Source: Paracoccus limosus (GTDB lineage Bacteria; Pseudomonadota; Alphaproteobacteria; Rhodobacterales; Rhodobacteraceae). From it: a DNA stretch of 56,252 nucleotides. Location: positions 1 to 56,252 of the forward strand of contig NZ_WMIF01000023.1 in the NCBI RefSeq assembly GCF_009711185.1, given 5' to 3'. The translations under genes were made by a program, and so were the position numbers. Numbering within the stretch: the stretch's first letter is position 1; each line of letters starts with the position of its first letter. Below the pieces are notes generated by a model that saw only the letters and a list, made by a program, of their open reading frames with translations, ran no database searches and was not told the DNA's origin. Positions 21,142 through 30,035 of this stretch are shown here, piece after piece.

Positions 21142-21181
21142 GGCGGGCTTTCAGGCTTGGTATGGTAGCCTTGCGCCCGCC
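21142..21181 (-). promoter_or_regulatory. Two-tier hairpin ending at the transporter start codon
   Basis: On the - strand an outer stem GGCGGGC/GCCCGCC (21181-21175 with 21148-21142) encloses an inner stem AGGCT/AGCCT (21171-21167 with 21157-21153). The last paired base touches the ATG at 21141. No T-run follows, so it is not a standard terminator for suhB. It might control translation or processing of the downstream gene. Confidence 0.5.
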
Positions 21182-21201
21182 TTCCCGAAAGGTCAACCGG
21201 C

Positions 21202-21990
21202 CTAGTCGCGGCTGCGGATGATTTCCGAGAACTCCTCGAAAAGCTGGGTGTTCGAGGCCACCAGCTTGCCGCTTTCGACGGGGTTGTCCTCGGGGTTCAG
21301 GGCCTCGACAAAGCCGCCGGCCTCCTTGACCAGCAAGATGCCGGCAGCCACGTCCCACGGCTTGACCGCGCGTTCCCAATAGCCGTCAAAGCGGCCGGCG
21401 GCGACATAGGCCATGTCCAGCGCCGCAGCGCCCCATTGCCGCATGCCCGAACAGACCGGCATCAGCCGGCTGAGGTCGCGGATGGTGGCGGGCAGGTAGC
21501 CGCGCCCGGAATGCGGCACGCCGGTGGCAAAGATCGACTCGCCCATCTGGCGGCGGCCCGAGACGCGGATGCGGCGGTCGTTCAGGAACGCGCCATCGCC
21601 GCGCTCGGCGGTGAACATCTCGTCCTTGGCGGCGTCGAAGACGACGGCGGCGACGATCTCGCCCTTGTGCTCCAGCGCGATGCTGACCGCCCAATGCGGC
21701 AGGCCGTGCAGGAAGTTGTTGGTGCCGTCCAGCGGATCGACCAGCCAGCGCCGGGTCGGATCCTCGCCGGCCTCTTCGCCGGTCTCCTCGCCCAGCCAGC
21801 CGTAGTTCGGGCGGGCGGTGCGCAGCTCTTCCTTGATGATGCGCTCGGCCTCGCGGTCGGCGCGGGTGACGAAATCGCCGGCGCCCTTGACCGAGACCTG
21901 AAGGTTCTCGACTTCGCGGAAGTCCTTGACGAGGCTGCGGCCCGCCTTGCGCGCGGCCTTGATCATGATGTTGAGATTGGCGCTGGCCAT
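21202..21990 (-). CDS. suhB: SuhB-like inositol monophosphatase family protein
   Basis: A 262-residue Mg2+/Li+-sensitive phosphatase acting on inositol-1-phosphate or similar sugar phosphates; SuhB in enterics also joins rRNA antitermination complexes. Metal-binding motifs are intact: GWLGEETGEE, WLVDPLDGTNNFLHGLPHWAVS and KPWDVAAGILLVKEAGG. The ATG at 21990 has AAGGAA 6 bases upstream; the extra 13 residues upstream are not needed. It lies between hutC and the EamA transporter gene, all on the - strand. The symbol is by similarity only; substrate is unproven. Confidence 0.88.
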   Translation of the reverse strand: MASANLNIMIKAARKAGRSLVKDFREVENLQVSVKGAGDFVTRADREAERIIKEELRTARPNYGWLGEETGEEAGEDPTRRWLVDPLDGTNNFLHGLPHWAVSIALEHKGEIVAAVVFDAAKDEMFTAERGDGAFLNDRRIRVSGRRQMGESIFATGVPHSGRGYLPATIRDLSRLMPVCSGMRQWGAAALDMAYVAAGRFDGYWERAVKPWDVAAGILLVKEAGGFVEALNPEDNPVESGKLVASNTQLFEEFSEIIRSRD

Positions 21991-22064
21991 GGGGATTCCT
22001 TTTTCGGGATTGGCGCTCTCATAGGGCAAGGCCGGGCGAAAGTGAAGCCAAGCGAAAATCTGGC

Positions 22065-22766
22065 TCAGGGCGTGGCAAGCATCTGGTAACCGGGATGAAA
22101 GGCCAGCCGGACCGAGGTGATGGCGCCAAGGTCGTTGAAGGTGGTGCGTTGCAGGACCAGCAGCGCCGCGCCCTGGCGCGTTTCCAGCAGCCGGGCATCG
22201 CGGGCATTAGCGTTTTCGGCCGAAAACGCCATGTCGTTGCGCAACCATGGAAAGTTGCGCACCAGCCATTCGTTGGCATTGATGCGCTGGAAATCGATCA
22301 GCTCGGCGCCGGGGGCGGCCTCGGGGTTGATCCAGCGGTCCTCGACCTGAAACGGGCGGCTGTCACCGTAATGCACGGTGCGCAGATGGATCAGGGCCGC
22401 GCCCTCGGTCAGGGCCATGCGGGCGGCGATGTCGGCGGGCAGGGGGCTGAGCTTTTGCGCCACGACCCGGTGGCTGTATTCCATGCCCGCGCCTTCGACC
22501 TGCTCGCGCACGATGGGGATGGTCAGCGTGGTCTTGCGCGCCGGGTTCACCGTGACATGGGTGCCGGCGCGGCGCTTGCGGTCCAAAAGCCCCTCTTCGG
22601 CCAGCAATTGCAGCGCCTTGTTCACCGTGGCGCGGGCGACGCCGAATTCGACGGCCAGCTCGGCCTCATCGGGGATGCGGTCGCCCTGACGCCATTCGCG
22701 ATCGACGATGCGGCGGCGCACCTCGCTGGTGATGGCTTGCGCCTTGCTGGCTGGTTTTTCGATCAC
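22065..22766 (-). CDS. hutC: HutC, GntR-family repressor of histidine utilisation
   Basis: A 233-residue transcription factor. The N-terminal winged helix (about 8-75) shows SEVRRRIVDREWRQGDRIPDE and FGVARATVNKALQLLAEEGLL. The C-terminal UTRA effector domain (GAGMEYSHRVVAQKL to RLAFHPGYQML) binds urocanate in known HutC proteins. The GTG at 22766 overlaps the hutF stop as GTGA, so the repressor is translated with hutF. It probably acts at the paired GTTTAGAC sites between hutF and hutI. Confidence 0.95.
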   Translation of the reverse strand: MIEKPASKAQAITSEVRRRIVDREWRQGDRIPDEAELAVEFGVARATVNKALQLLAEEGLLDRKRRAGTHVTVNPARKTTLTIPIVREQVEGAGMEYSHRVVAQKLSPLPADIAARMALTEGAALIHLRTVHYGDSRPFQVEDRWINPEAAPGAELIDFQRINANEWLVRNFPWLRNDMAFSAENANARDARLLETRQGAALLVLQRTTFNDLGAITSVRLAFHPGYQMLATP

Positions 22767-24121
22767 ATGCGATCCTGTAGCCGACGGATGGTGGCCAGAT
22801 AATCGGATATGATCGCCTCGCGGTCCATATGTCTGCCGCCTTTCACGACATGGCGGCCTGCCGCCCATGTGTCGGTGACCAGCCCGTCATGGCCGGCAAA
22901 GATCAGGCTGTCGAGCATCTGGTCGCCTTTGCGTCCGGCCATGACCGGGTTTGCGGTGTCGATGCCGACCAGATCGGCCCAGAGCCCGGCGCGGATCGCC
23001 CCGGTCGCGCGCCCCGCCGCCGTGGCGCCGCCATCGAGGCCGGCGTCAAGGATGACGCGGCCGGTCGAGCGATCAGTCGTGGCAAGGATCGCCCGGCCGC
23101 GATCGCGCAGGCGCTGGCTGTATTCCAGCGTCCGCAATTCCTCGGTCAGCGAGATGCGGATATTGCTGTCCGAGCCAAAGCCGTAGCGCCCGCCGGCGCC
23201 GGCCCAGATCGTGCCGTTGAAGATGCCGTCGCCAAGGCTGGATTCGGTGATCGGGCACAGGCCCGCGACGGCGCCGGTGGCGGCAAGGCGGCGGGTCTCG
23301 TCCTCGGTCATATGGGTCAGGTGGATCAGCGTCCAGCGCCGGTCGGGCTGGTGATTGTCCAACAGCCATTCGACCGGACGGCGGCCATAGGCGGCGCTGA
23401 TTTCCTCGATCTCGGGGATCTGCTCGGCCAGATGCATATGCAGCGGGCGATCGGGGCGCAGGGCCACGCAGGCCGCCAGCCCCTCGGGTGAGACGGCGCG
23501 CAAGCTGTGCGGGGCGATGCCGATACCCGCGTCGGTGGGCAGGTCACGCAGCGCGGCCTCGGAGCCCTCGACCAGCCGGGCGAATTCCTCGGGCGTGGTG
23601 CCAAAGCGGTTCTGGCCGGGCGCCAATGCCCGGCGGTCCACGCCGCCGAACTGGTAATGCACCGGCAGCAGGGTCAGTCCGATGCCGGTGCGCCGGGCGG
23701 CAGCGGCGATGCGCGCGGCCATTTCTGCGATATTGTCGTAATGCCCGCCGCCGGGGCGGTGGTGCAGGTAGTGGAATTCGACATTGGTGGCGTAACCTGC
23801 CTCCAGCATCTCCATCTGCACGAGGCTTGCGATGGCCTCGACATCCTCGGGCGTCAGGTGGTCAAGGAAACGATACATGATCTGGCGCCAAGTCCAGAAG
23901 GTATCGCGCGGTTCGGGGCCGCGCGCTTCGGACAGGCCCGCCATGGCGCGCTGAAAGGCGTGGCTGTGCAGGTTGGCCATCGCCGGCAGCAACAGCCCGA
24001 CGCCGGCCCCGCCGGTCACGCCGGTTTCGACGCCGGTGATTCGGCCCTGATCCACGGTCACGCAGACATTCTCTGCCCATCCGTCAGGCAGCAAGGCCCG
24101 TTCTGCCCAGATCTTTTCCAT
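22763..24121 (-). CDS. hutF: HutF, formimidoylglutamate deiminase
   Basis: It converts N-formimidoyl-L-glutamate to N-formyl-L-glutamate and ammonia, step four of the five-step histidine pathway. A 452-residue amidohydrolase with the metal motif NLHSHAFQRAMAGL, LHMHLAEQIPEIEE, and LCPITESSLGDGIF. ATG 24121 is preferred; an upstream TTG at 24139 would add six residues. It diverges from hutI across the operator region and pairs functionally with hutG on the other strand. Confidence 0.95.
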   Translation of the reverse strand: MEKIWAERALLPDGWAENVCVTVDQGRITGVETGVTGGAGVGLLLPAMANLHSHAFQRAMAGLSEARGPEPRDTFWTWRQIMYRFLDHLTPEDVEAIASLVQMEMLEAGYATNVEFHYLHHRPGGGHYDNIAEMAARIAAAARRTGIGLTLLPVHYQFGGVDRRALAPGQNRFGTTPEEFARLVEGSEAALRDLPTDAGIGIAPHSLRAVSPEGLAACVALRPDRPLHMHLAEQIPEIEEISAAYGRRPVEWLLDNHQPDRRWTLIHLTHMTEDETRRLAATGAVAGLCPITESSLGDGIFNGTIWAGAGGRYGFGSDSNIRISLTEELRTLEYSQRLRDRGRAILATTDRSTGRVILDAGLDGGATAAGRATGAIRAGLWADLVGIDTANPVMAGRKGDQMLDSLIFAGHDGLVTDTWAAGRHVVKGGRHMDREAIISDYLATIRRLQDRM

Positions 24122-24146
24122 CGCGCCGCCCTTTTTCAAGCGAAAA

Positions 24147-24162
24147 TAAGTTTAGACATAGA
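24147..24162. promoter_or_regulatory. HutC operator copy 1 in the hutF-hutI gap
   Basis: The sequence TAAGTTTAGACATAGA contains GTTTAGAC (24150-24157), which fits the GT-N-TA-N-AC core recognised by the HutC subfamily of GntR proteins. An exact 16-base copy lies 23 bases downstream. Confidence 0.65.
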
Positions 24163-24169
24163 GATGAAT

Positions 24170-24185
24170 TAAGTTTAGACATAGA
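24170..24185. promoter_or_regulatory. HutC operator copy 2 in the hutF-hutI gap
   Basis: An exact repeat of TAAGTTTAGACATAGA, with core GTTTAGAC at 24173-24180. The 23-bp offset is about two helical turns, so two HutC dimers could sit on one face of the DNA. It overlaps the proposed -10 of hutF. Confidence 0.65.
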
Positions 24186-24201
24186 ACCATCGAGAAATCA
24201 A
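24172..24201 (-). promoter_or_regulatory. Candidate hutF-hutC promoter
   Basis: On the - strand TTGATT (24201-24196) and TAAACT (24177-24172) are 18 bases apart. The -10 lies inside HutC operator copy 2, the expected arrangement for autoregulated repression. Confidence 0.4.
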
Positions 24202-24217
24202 TCCGGGACCAGAACCG

Positions 24218-25420
24218 ATGCAGCTTCTCAGCAATGCCAGAATCGCGACCATGGCCGATGAATCGGGTGGTTACGGGGAAATCGGGCAGGGCGCGCTGGT
24301 GATCGAGGACAGCCGGATCAGCTGGGTCGGGCCCGAGGCCGATCTGCCCGCGCGCTATGCCGGCGCGGTGCGGCAGGATCTGGGCGGGCGGCTGGTGACG
24401 CCGGGGCTGATCGACTGCCACACCCATATCGTCTTTGGCGGCGACCGCGCCCGCGAATTCGAGATGCGGCTGGAGGGCGCCAGCTATGAGGAAATCGCCC
24501 GCGCCGGCGGCGGCATCCTGTCCAGCGTGAATGCCACCCGCGCGGCAGATGAGGCCGCGCTGCTGGCCGCAGCCCTGCCGCGCGTCGATCACCTGATCGC
24601 CGAGGGCGTGACCACCATCGAGATCAAGTCGGGCTATGGCCTGACCGTCGCCGACGAGTTGAAGATGCTGCGCGTGGCCCGGCTGATCGAGGCGCGCCGC
24701 GACATCACCGTGCGCACGACATGGCTGGCCGCCCATGCCCTGCCGCCGGAATATCGCGATGATCGCGCGGGCTATATCCGCGGCGTGGTCATCGCCGGAA
24801 TGGATGCCGGCCATACCGAGGATCTGATCGACGCGGTCGACGGTTTTTGCGAGGGCATCGCCTTTTCGCGCGAGGAAATGGCCGCGATCTTTGACCACGC
24901 CGGCCGCCTTGGCCTGCCGGTGAAACTGCATGCCGAGCAGCTGTCCGACCTGCATGGCGCGGCGATGGCTGCCGAGCATGGCGCGATTTCTGCCGACCAT
25001 CTGGAATGGCTGGGGCAGGATGGCGTGGAGGCCATGGCCGCATCCGGCACCGTCGCGGTGCTGCTACCCGGCGCCTTCTATACGCTGCGCGAGACCAAGT
25101 TGCCGCCGGTGCAGGCGCTGCGCGACGCTGGCGTGCCGATCGCGCTGGCCACCGATTGCAACCCCGGCACCTCGCCGCTGACCTCGCTTTTGCTGACGAT
25201 GAACATGGGCGCGACGCTGTTCCGCCTGACCCCCAGCGAATGTCTGGCCGGCGTCACCCGCCATGCCGCCCGCGCGCTTGGCCTGACCGACCGGGGCGTG
25301 ATCGCCCCGGACCTGCGCGCCGATCTGGCGATCTGGGACGTCCGGCACCCGGCCGAGCTGACCTATCGCATCGGCTTCAACCCGCTTCACTCCCGCATCT
25401 TCGGAGGCGATTTTGTCTGA
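24218..25420 (+). CDS. hutI: HutI, imidazolonepropionase
   Basis: It opens the ring of 4-imidazolone-5-propanoate to N-formimidoyl-glutamate, step three. A 400-residue metal-dependent amidohydrolase with [38 protein letters not shown] and [10 protein letters not shown]. It is first in the rightward hut operon, 33 bases after the second operator, and overlaps hutH by 8 bases. Confidence 0.97.
   Translation: MQLLSNARIATMADESGGYGEIGQGALVIEDSRISWVGPEADLPARYAGAVRQDLGGRLVTPGLIDCHTHIVFGGDRAREFEMRLEGASYEEIARAGGGILSSVNATRAADEAALLAAALPRVDHLIAEGVTTIEIKSGYGLTVADELKMLRVARLIEARRDITVRTTWLAAHALPPEYRDDRAGYIRGVVIAGMDAGHTEDLIDAVDGFCEGIAFSREEMAAIFDHAGRLGLPVKLHAEQLSDLHGAAMAAEHGAISADHLEWLGQDGVEAMAASGTVAVLLPGAFYTLRETKLPPVQALRDAGVPIALATDCNPGTSPLTSLLLTMNMGATLFRLTPSECLAGVTRHAARALGLTDRGVIAPDLRADLAIWDVRHPAELTYRIGFNPLHSRIFGGDFV
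25403..25407 (+). promoter_or_regulatory. Ribosome binding site for the TTG start of hutH
   Basis: GGAGG lies 5 bases before TTG at 25413, inside the hutI coding region. The protein from this start has the normal hutH N-terminus. Confidence 0.7.
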
Positions 25421-26954
25421 ACTGATCCTGACCCCCGGCGAGACCACGCTTGCCCAGCTGGAACGTGTCTGGCGCGAGGGGCTGGCCGTGCGGCTGGCCG
25501 ACAGCGCGCGGCCCGGCATCGCCGCATCCGCCGCCCGCATCGCGGCCGCCGCCAATGGCGATGTGCCGGTCTATGGCGTGAACACCGGCTTTGGCAAACT
25601 TGCCTCGATCAAGATCGCGGCCAAGGATACGGCCACGCTGCAAAGGAACCTGATCCTGTCGCATTGCTGCGGCGTGGGTGAGCCGGTCGAGCCGGAAACC
25701 GTGCGCCTGATCATGGTGCTGAAGCTGTTGTCCTTGGGCCGTGGCGCCTCGGGCGTGCGTCCGGAAGTGATCGCGCTGATCGAGGCGATGCTGGCGAAAG
25801 GCGTGCTGCCGGTGATCCCGTCGCAGGGCTCGGTGGGTGCGTCGGGCGATCTGGCGCCGCTGGCGCATATGGCCGCCGCCATGCTGGGCGAGGGGCGCGC
25901 CGTCTATCAGGGCCGCGAGATGGCTTCGGCAGAGGCGCTGGCCGAGGCCGGTCTGTCGCCCGTGGTGCTGGCCGCCAAGGAAGGTCTGGCGCTGATCAAC
26001 GGCACGCAGGTCTCGACCGCTTTCGCGCTGGCGGGGCTCTTCGATGCCTTCCGTTCGGCGCGGGCGGCGCTGGTCACCTCGTCGCTGTCGACCGATGCGA
26101 TCATGGGCTCGACCGCGCCGTTTCTGGACCAGATCCACACCCTGCGCGGCCATCGCGGCCAGATCGTCGCTGCCCGCAGCATGCGGGCGCTGATGGACGG
26201 ATCGGAAATCCGCGAAAGCCACCGGACCGGCGATACCCGCGTGCAGGATCCCTATTGCATCCGCTGCCAGCCGCAGGTGACCGGCGCATGCATCGACCTG
26301 CTGAACCAGGTCGCCCGCACGCTGGAGATCGAGGCCAATGCCGCGACCGACAATCCGCTGGTGCTGACCGAGGTGGACGCGATTGTCTCGGGCGGGAACT
26401 TCCATGCCGAGCCGGTGGCCTTTGCCGCCGACCAGATCGCGCTGGCCATTGCCGAGATCGGCGCGATTTCCCAGCGCCGCATCGCGCTGATGGTCGACCC
26501 GGCGTTGTCGCATGACCTGCCGCCCTTCCTGACGCCCGATCCGGGGTTGAACTCGGGGCTGATGATCGCCGAGGTGACGAGCGCGGCACTGATGAGCGAA
26601 AACAAGCATCTGGCGAACCCCTGTTCGACTGACTCGACGCCCACCAGCGCCAATCAGGAAGATCATGTCAGCATGGCTGCGCATGGCGCGCGCCGCCTGA
26701 AACGCATGAACGCGAACCTTGCCCATATCCTGGGGATCGAGGCCTTGTGCGCCAGCGCGGGGGTTGAGTTCCGCGCGCCGCTGAAGACCTCGCCCGTGTT
26801 GCAGGCCGTGATCGCGACGCTGCGCGCCACCATCCCGGCGCTGGCGCAAGACCGCTACATGGCCCCCGATCTGGCCGAGGCGGCGCGGCTGCTCCACGAC
26901 GGCACGCTGGTGGCCGCCGTGCCGGCCGATCTGCTGTCGGAGGTGGTGGCATGA
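25413..26954 (+). CDS. hutH: HutH, histidine ammonia-lyase
   Basis: It removes ammonia from L-histidine to give urocanate, step one. At 513 residues it is normal length. The residues that cyclise to the MIO electrophile are Ala143-Ser144-Gly145 in [24 protein letters not shown], the active-site Tyr region, and [11 protein letters not shown] are also present. The start is TTG with a strong ribosome site within hutI, and the stop overlaps hutG as ATGA. Confidence 0.98.
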   Translation: MSELILTPGETTLAQLERVWREGLAVRLADSARPGIAASAARIAAAANGDVPVYGVNTGFGKLASIKIAAKDTATLQRNLILSHCCGVGEPVEPETVRLIMVLKLLSLGRGASGVRPEVIALIEAMLAKGVLPVIPSQGSVGASGDLAPLAHMAAAMLGEGRAVYQGREMASAEALAEAGLSPVVLAAKEGLALINGTQVSTAFALAGLFDAFRSARAALVTSSLSTDAIMGSTAPFLDQIHTLRGHRGQIVAARSMRALMDGSEIRESHRTGDTRVQDPYCIRCQPQVTGACIDLLNQVARTLEIEANAATDNPLVLTEVDAIVSGGNFHAEPVAFAADQIALAIAEIGAISQRRIALMVDPALSHDLPPFLTPDPGLNSGLMIAEVTSAALMSENKHLANPCSTDSTPTSANQEDHVSMAAHGARRLKRMNANLAHILGIEALCASAGVEFRAPLKTSPVLQAVIATLRATIPALAQDRYMAPDLAEAARLLHDGTLVAAVPADLLSEVVA

Positions 26955-27742
26955 TCCCTGTCGAGGTGGTGCAAGGCGACAGCCCGGTCATTCTGGGCCT
27001 GCCGCATACCGGGACGTGGCTGCCCGCCCATATCACGGCGGCACTGAATGACCGGGGTCGGGTTCTGGCCGACACGGACTGGCATATCGAGCGGCTTTAT
27101 GACGGGCTTTTGCCCGGCGCGACGACGGTGCGGGCAACGTTTCACCGCTATGTCATCGACGCCAATCGCGGGCCGGATGATGCGAGCCTCTATCCCGGCC
27201 AGAACACCACCGGGCTGGTGCCGCTGACCGATTTCGACGGAGTGCCGATCTGGGACACTGAGCCGACCGAGGCCGATATCGCCGCCCGCAAGGCGCAGTT
27301 CCACGCGCCCTATCATACGGCGCTGGCGGCCGAGATTGCGCGGGTGAAGGCGAAACATGGCGTGGCAATCCTGTATGATTGCCACTCGATCCGTAGCCAT
27401 ATCCCGTTCCTGTTCGAGGGCACGCTGCCCGACTTCAACATCGGCACCAATTCGGGGGCGTCCTGCGCGCCGGCCATCGAGGCCGCCACGCAGGAGGTCG
27501 CAGCCGCGACCGGCCGGACCCATGTGGTGAATGGCCGCTTCAAGGGCGGCTGGACCACGCGCCATTACGGCCAGCCGCAGGACAATGTGCACGCCATCCA
27601 GATGGAGCTGGCGCAATCGACGCATCTGGCGAGCGAGACCCCGCCCTTTGCCTATGACGAGGCGAAGGCCGAGGCGATGCGCGCGCCGCTGCGCGAAATC
27701 CTGACGCGGCTGGCTGCGCTGGCGCCGGAGCTGCGGGCATGA
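26951..27742 (+). CDS. hutG: HutG, N-formylglutamate amidohydrolase
   Basis: It hydrolyses N-formyl-L-glutamate to glutamate and formate, step five of the HutF-type route. A 263-residue FGase-family protein with [11 protein letters not shown] at the N-terminus, [20 protein letters not shown], and a [16 protein letters not shown] motif supplying metal ligands. It overlaps hutH and the following CoA-transferase gene by 4 bases each. Confidence 0.95.
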   Translation: MIPVEVVQGDSPVILGLPHTGTWLPAHITAALNDRGRVLADTDWHIERLYDGLLPGATTVRATFHRYVIDANRGPDDASLYPGQNTTGLVPLTDFDGVPIWDTEPTEADIAARKAQFHAPYHTALAAEIARVKAKHGVAILYDCHSIRSHIPFLFEGTLPDFNIGTNSGASCAPAIEAATQEVAAATGRTHVVNGRFKGGWTTRHYGQPQDNVHAIQMELAQSTHLASETPPFAYDEAKAEAMRAPLREILTRLAALAPELRA

Positions 27743-28872
27743 AGCCGCTGGCCGGGATCAGGGTTCTTGACCTGTCGCGGGTGCTGGCGGGGCCGTATTG
27801 CACGGCGCTGCTGGCCGATCTGGGCGCCGAGATCATCAAGCTGGAGCCGCCTTCGGGCGACGATTACCGCCATATCGGCCCGTTCAAGGATGGCGAAAGC
27901 GCGCTGTTCACGTTGAACAACCGGGGCAAGCAAAGCCTTGTCCTGGATTTGAAAGACCCCGCCGATCTGGCGCTGGCCAAGGGGATCGCGGCGCAGGTGG
28001 ATGTGGTGGTGGAAAACTTCCGCCCCGGTGTCGCGGCGCGGCTGGGCCTTGGCGCCGAGGATCTGCGCGCGGCGAACCCGGGGCTGATCTATTGCTCGAT
28101 CTCGGGCTTTGGGCAGCAGGGGCCGTTCCGTGATCTGCCGGCCTATGATCTGGTCGTGCAGGCCATGTCGGGTCTGATGGCCGGGACCGGCGAGGAAGGC
28201 GGCGCCCCGCTGAAAACCGGGGAAAGCGTCGCCGATCTGATCGCGGGGCTGTTTGCCAGCTGGTCGATCATGGCGGCGCTGGTCGGGCGCAATGCCTCGG
28301 GGCAGGGGGCGACGCTGGATGTGGCGATGTATGACGCGCTGTTTTCCATGCTGACGACCAGCCACGCGCTGCATCTTTATGCGGGCAAACTGCCGCAGCG
28401 GGTGGGCAACCGCCATCCCCTGTCGACGCCCTTTGGCTGCTTTGCCACCAGCGACGGACAGGTGGTGATCGCGGTGCTTTCGGGCAAGCAATTTGCCGCG
28501 CTGGCGGGGCTGATCGGCGCGCCCGAGGCGGCCAGCGATCCGCGTTTCGCCAGCGATGAGAGCCGCACCGAACACGAACCCGCCGTGAAGGCACTGATTG
28601 AGGCATGGTCGAAGGGCCTCACTACGGAAGAGGCCGTCGCGGCCTTGGCTGGTGTCGGCCTGCCCGCCGCGCCCATCTGGGATATTGCACAGGCCGCAGA
28701 CAGCGACCATGCCCGGGCGCGCGGTCTGGTCAGCCTGCTGGGGGCAACCCCGGTCGTCGGCCAGCCGGTGCGTTTTGACGGCGAAAAGCCCTTGGCCGGA
28801 ACCCCGGCCCCGGCGCTGGGCGGCGACCGCGCCGCCATCCTGCGTGCATTCGGATTGGAGGAAACCGCATGA
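27739..28872 (+). CDS. CaiB/BaiF-type (class III) CoA-transferase
   Basis: A 377-residue class III CoA-transferase that moves CoA between carboxylic acids. The N-terminal signature is complete (GIRVLDLSRVLAGPYCTALLAD, EIIKLEPPSGDDYR). The nucleophilic Asp137 lies in AYDLVVQAMSG, and VVENFRPGVAARLGLG and a C-terminal small domain are present. Substrate is unknown. It sits inside the hut operon with 4-base overlaps to hutG and the dehydrogenase gene, so I infer a role with a Hut-related acid, possibly imidazolepropionate or urocanate. Oxalate, carnitine or glutarate transferase activity cannot be excluded by sequence alone. Confidence 0.9.
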   Translation: MKPLAGIRVLDLSRVLAGPYCTALLADLGAEIIKLEPPSGDDYRHIGPFKDGESALFTLNNRGKQSLVLDLKDPADLALAKGIAAQVDVVVENFRPGVAARLGLGAEDLRAANPGLIYCSISGFGQQGPFRDLPAYDLVVQAMSGLMAGTGEEGGAPLKTGESVADLIAGLFASWSIMAALVGRNASGQGATLDVAMYDALFSMLTTSHALHLYAGKLPQRVGNRHPLSTPFGCFATSDGQVVIAVLSGKQFAALAGLIGAPEAASDPRFASDESRTEHEPAVKALIEAWSKGLTTEEAVAALAGVGLPAAPIWDIAQAADSDHARARGLVSLLGATPVVGQPVRFDGEKPLAGTPAPALGGDRAAILRAFGLEETA

Positions 28873-30023
28873 GCGACGACTGGCACATGCTGGCCGAGGA
28901 AGAACGGCTGTTCTGCAACGTGCTGACCCGCATCTGCGCCGAGCAGATCGCGCCCAAGGCCGCCGAAACCGATGAGCGCGCGTCCTTTGTCCATGATCAG
29001 CTGGCCACGCTGGCCGAGGCCGGGATGCTGGGCGCGAACCTGCCCGAGGAATATGGCGGCTCGGGCATCTCTGCGCCGGCGCTGCTGAATGCGGTGGCGA
29101 TCGTGGCGGGGGCCTGCGGGTCCACGGCCTCGGCGCTGACGGCGCATTATCTGGCGACGGATTCGATCCTGATCGGCGGGTCCGAGGCGCAGAAACAGCT
29201 CTGGCTGCCCAAGGCCGCGACGGGCGCGGCGCTGGGCGCATTCGCCCTGACCGAGCCGACTGCCGGCTCTGACCCCGCCGACATGAAGACCCGCGCCCGC
29301 CGGACGCCGGACGGCTGGCACCTGAAGGGCACGAAATGCTTCATCTCGAACGGCGGGGTGGCGGATTTCATCGTGCTTTATGCGGTGACCGATCCCGACA
29401 AGGGCCATCGCGGCATCTCGGCCTTTATCCTGCCGAAAGGCACGCCGGGGCTTGAGCCGGGCGCGCCGGAACGCACCATGGGCCTGAAGGGCGGTCATGT
29501 GTTCACATTGAACCTTGATTGCCAGCTGCCCGCTGACGCGCTGCTGGGTGATGAGGGCAAAGGCTTTCGCACCGCCATGCAGGTTCTGGACAATGGCCGG
29601 ATCGAGGTGGCGGCGCAATGTCTGGGGCTGGCCAAGGCAGCCATGGATGCGGCCATCGCCTATGCGAAAGACCGCATCATCGGCGGCGAGGCTTTGACCG
29701 ACCGGCAGGGCATCCGCTGGATGATCGCCGATATGGGGCTGGCCTATCGTCAGGCGCTGCTGCTTTCGCAGGACGCCGCGCGCCAGCGCCAGCACGCGCA
29801 TGACCATGGCGGGCGCTTTTCTCTGGCCGCCAGCATGGCCAAGCTGGCCGCCAGCGAGGCGGCGGGCAAGATCGCCGATACGGCGCTGCAGCTGCATGGC
29901 GGCTATGGCTATACCCGCGATTTCCCCGTCGAACGCATCAACCGCGATCTGCGCATCATGCGGATCTACGAAGGATCCAGCGAGATCCAACGCATCATCA
30001 TTTCCGGCAATATGCTGGCCTGA
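28869..30023 (+). CDS. Acyl-CoA dehydrogenase inside the hut operon
   Basis: A 384-residue flavoprotein that makes an alpha,beta-double bond in an acyl-CoA, passing electrons to electron-transfer flavoprotein. FAD and substrate motifs are visible: FALTEPTAGSDPADMKT, KCFISNGGVADF, and QLHGGYGYTRDFPVERINRD. The catalytic base Glu368 is in IYEGSSEIQR, the short/medium-chain position. The ATGA overlap with the CoA-transferase suggests the two act in sequence. I infer oxidation of a 3-aryl-propionyl-CoA-like substrate such as imidazolepropionyl-CoA to urocanoyl-CoA; a fatty or branched acyl-CoA is the alternative. Confidence 0.9.
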   Translation: MSDDWHMLAEEERLFCNVLTRICAEQIAPKAAETDERASFVHDQLATLAEAGMLGANLPEEYGGSGISAPALLNAVAIVAGACGSTASALTAHYLATDSILIGGSEAQKQLWLPKAATGAALGAFALTEPTAGSDPADMKTRARRTPDGWHLKGTKCFISNGGVADFIVLYAVTDPDKGHRGISAFILPKGTPGLEPGAPERTMGLKGGHVFTLNLDCQLPADALLGDEGKGFRTAMQVLDNGRIEVAAQCLGLAKAAMDAAIAYAKDRIIGGEALTDRQGIRWMIADMGLAYRQALLLSQDAARQRQHAHDHGGRFSLAASMAKLAASEAAGKIADTALQLHGGYGYTRDFPVERINRDLRIMRIYEGSSEIQRIIISGNMLA

Positions 30024-30035
30024 ACGGAGAGCATC

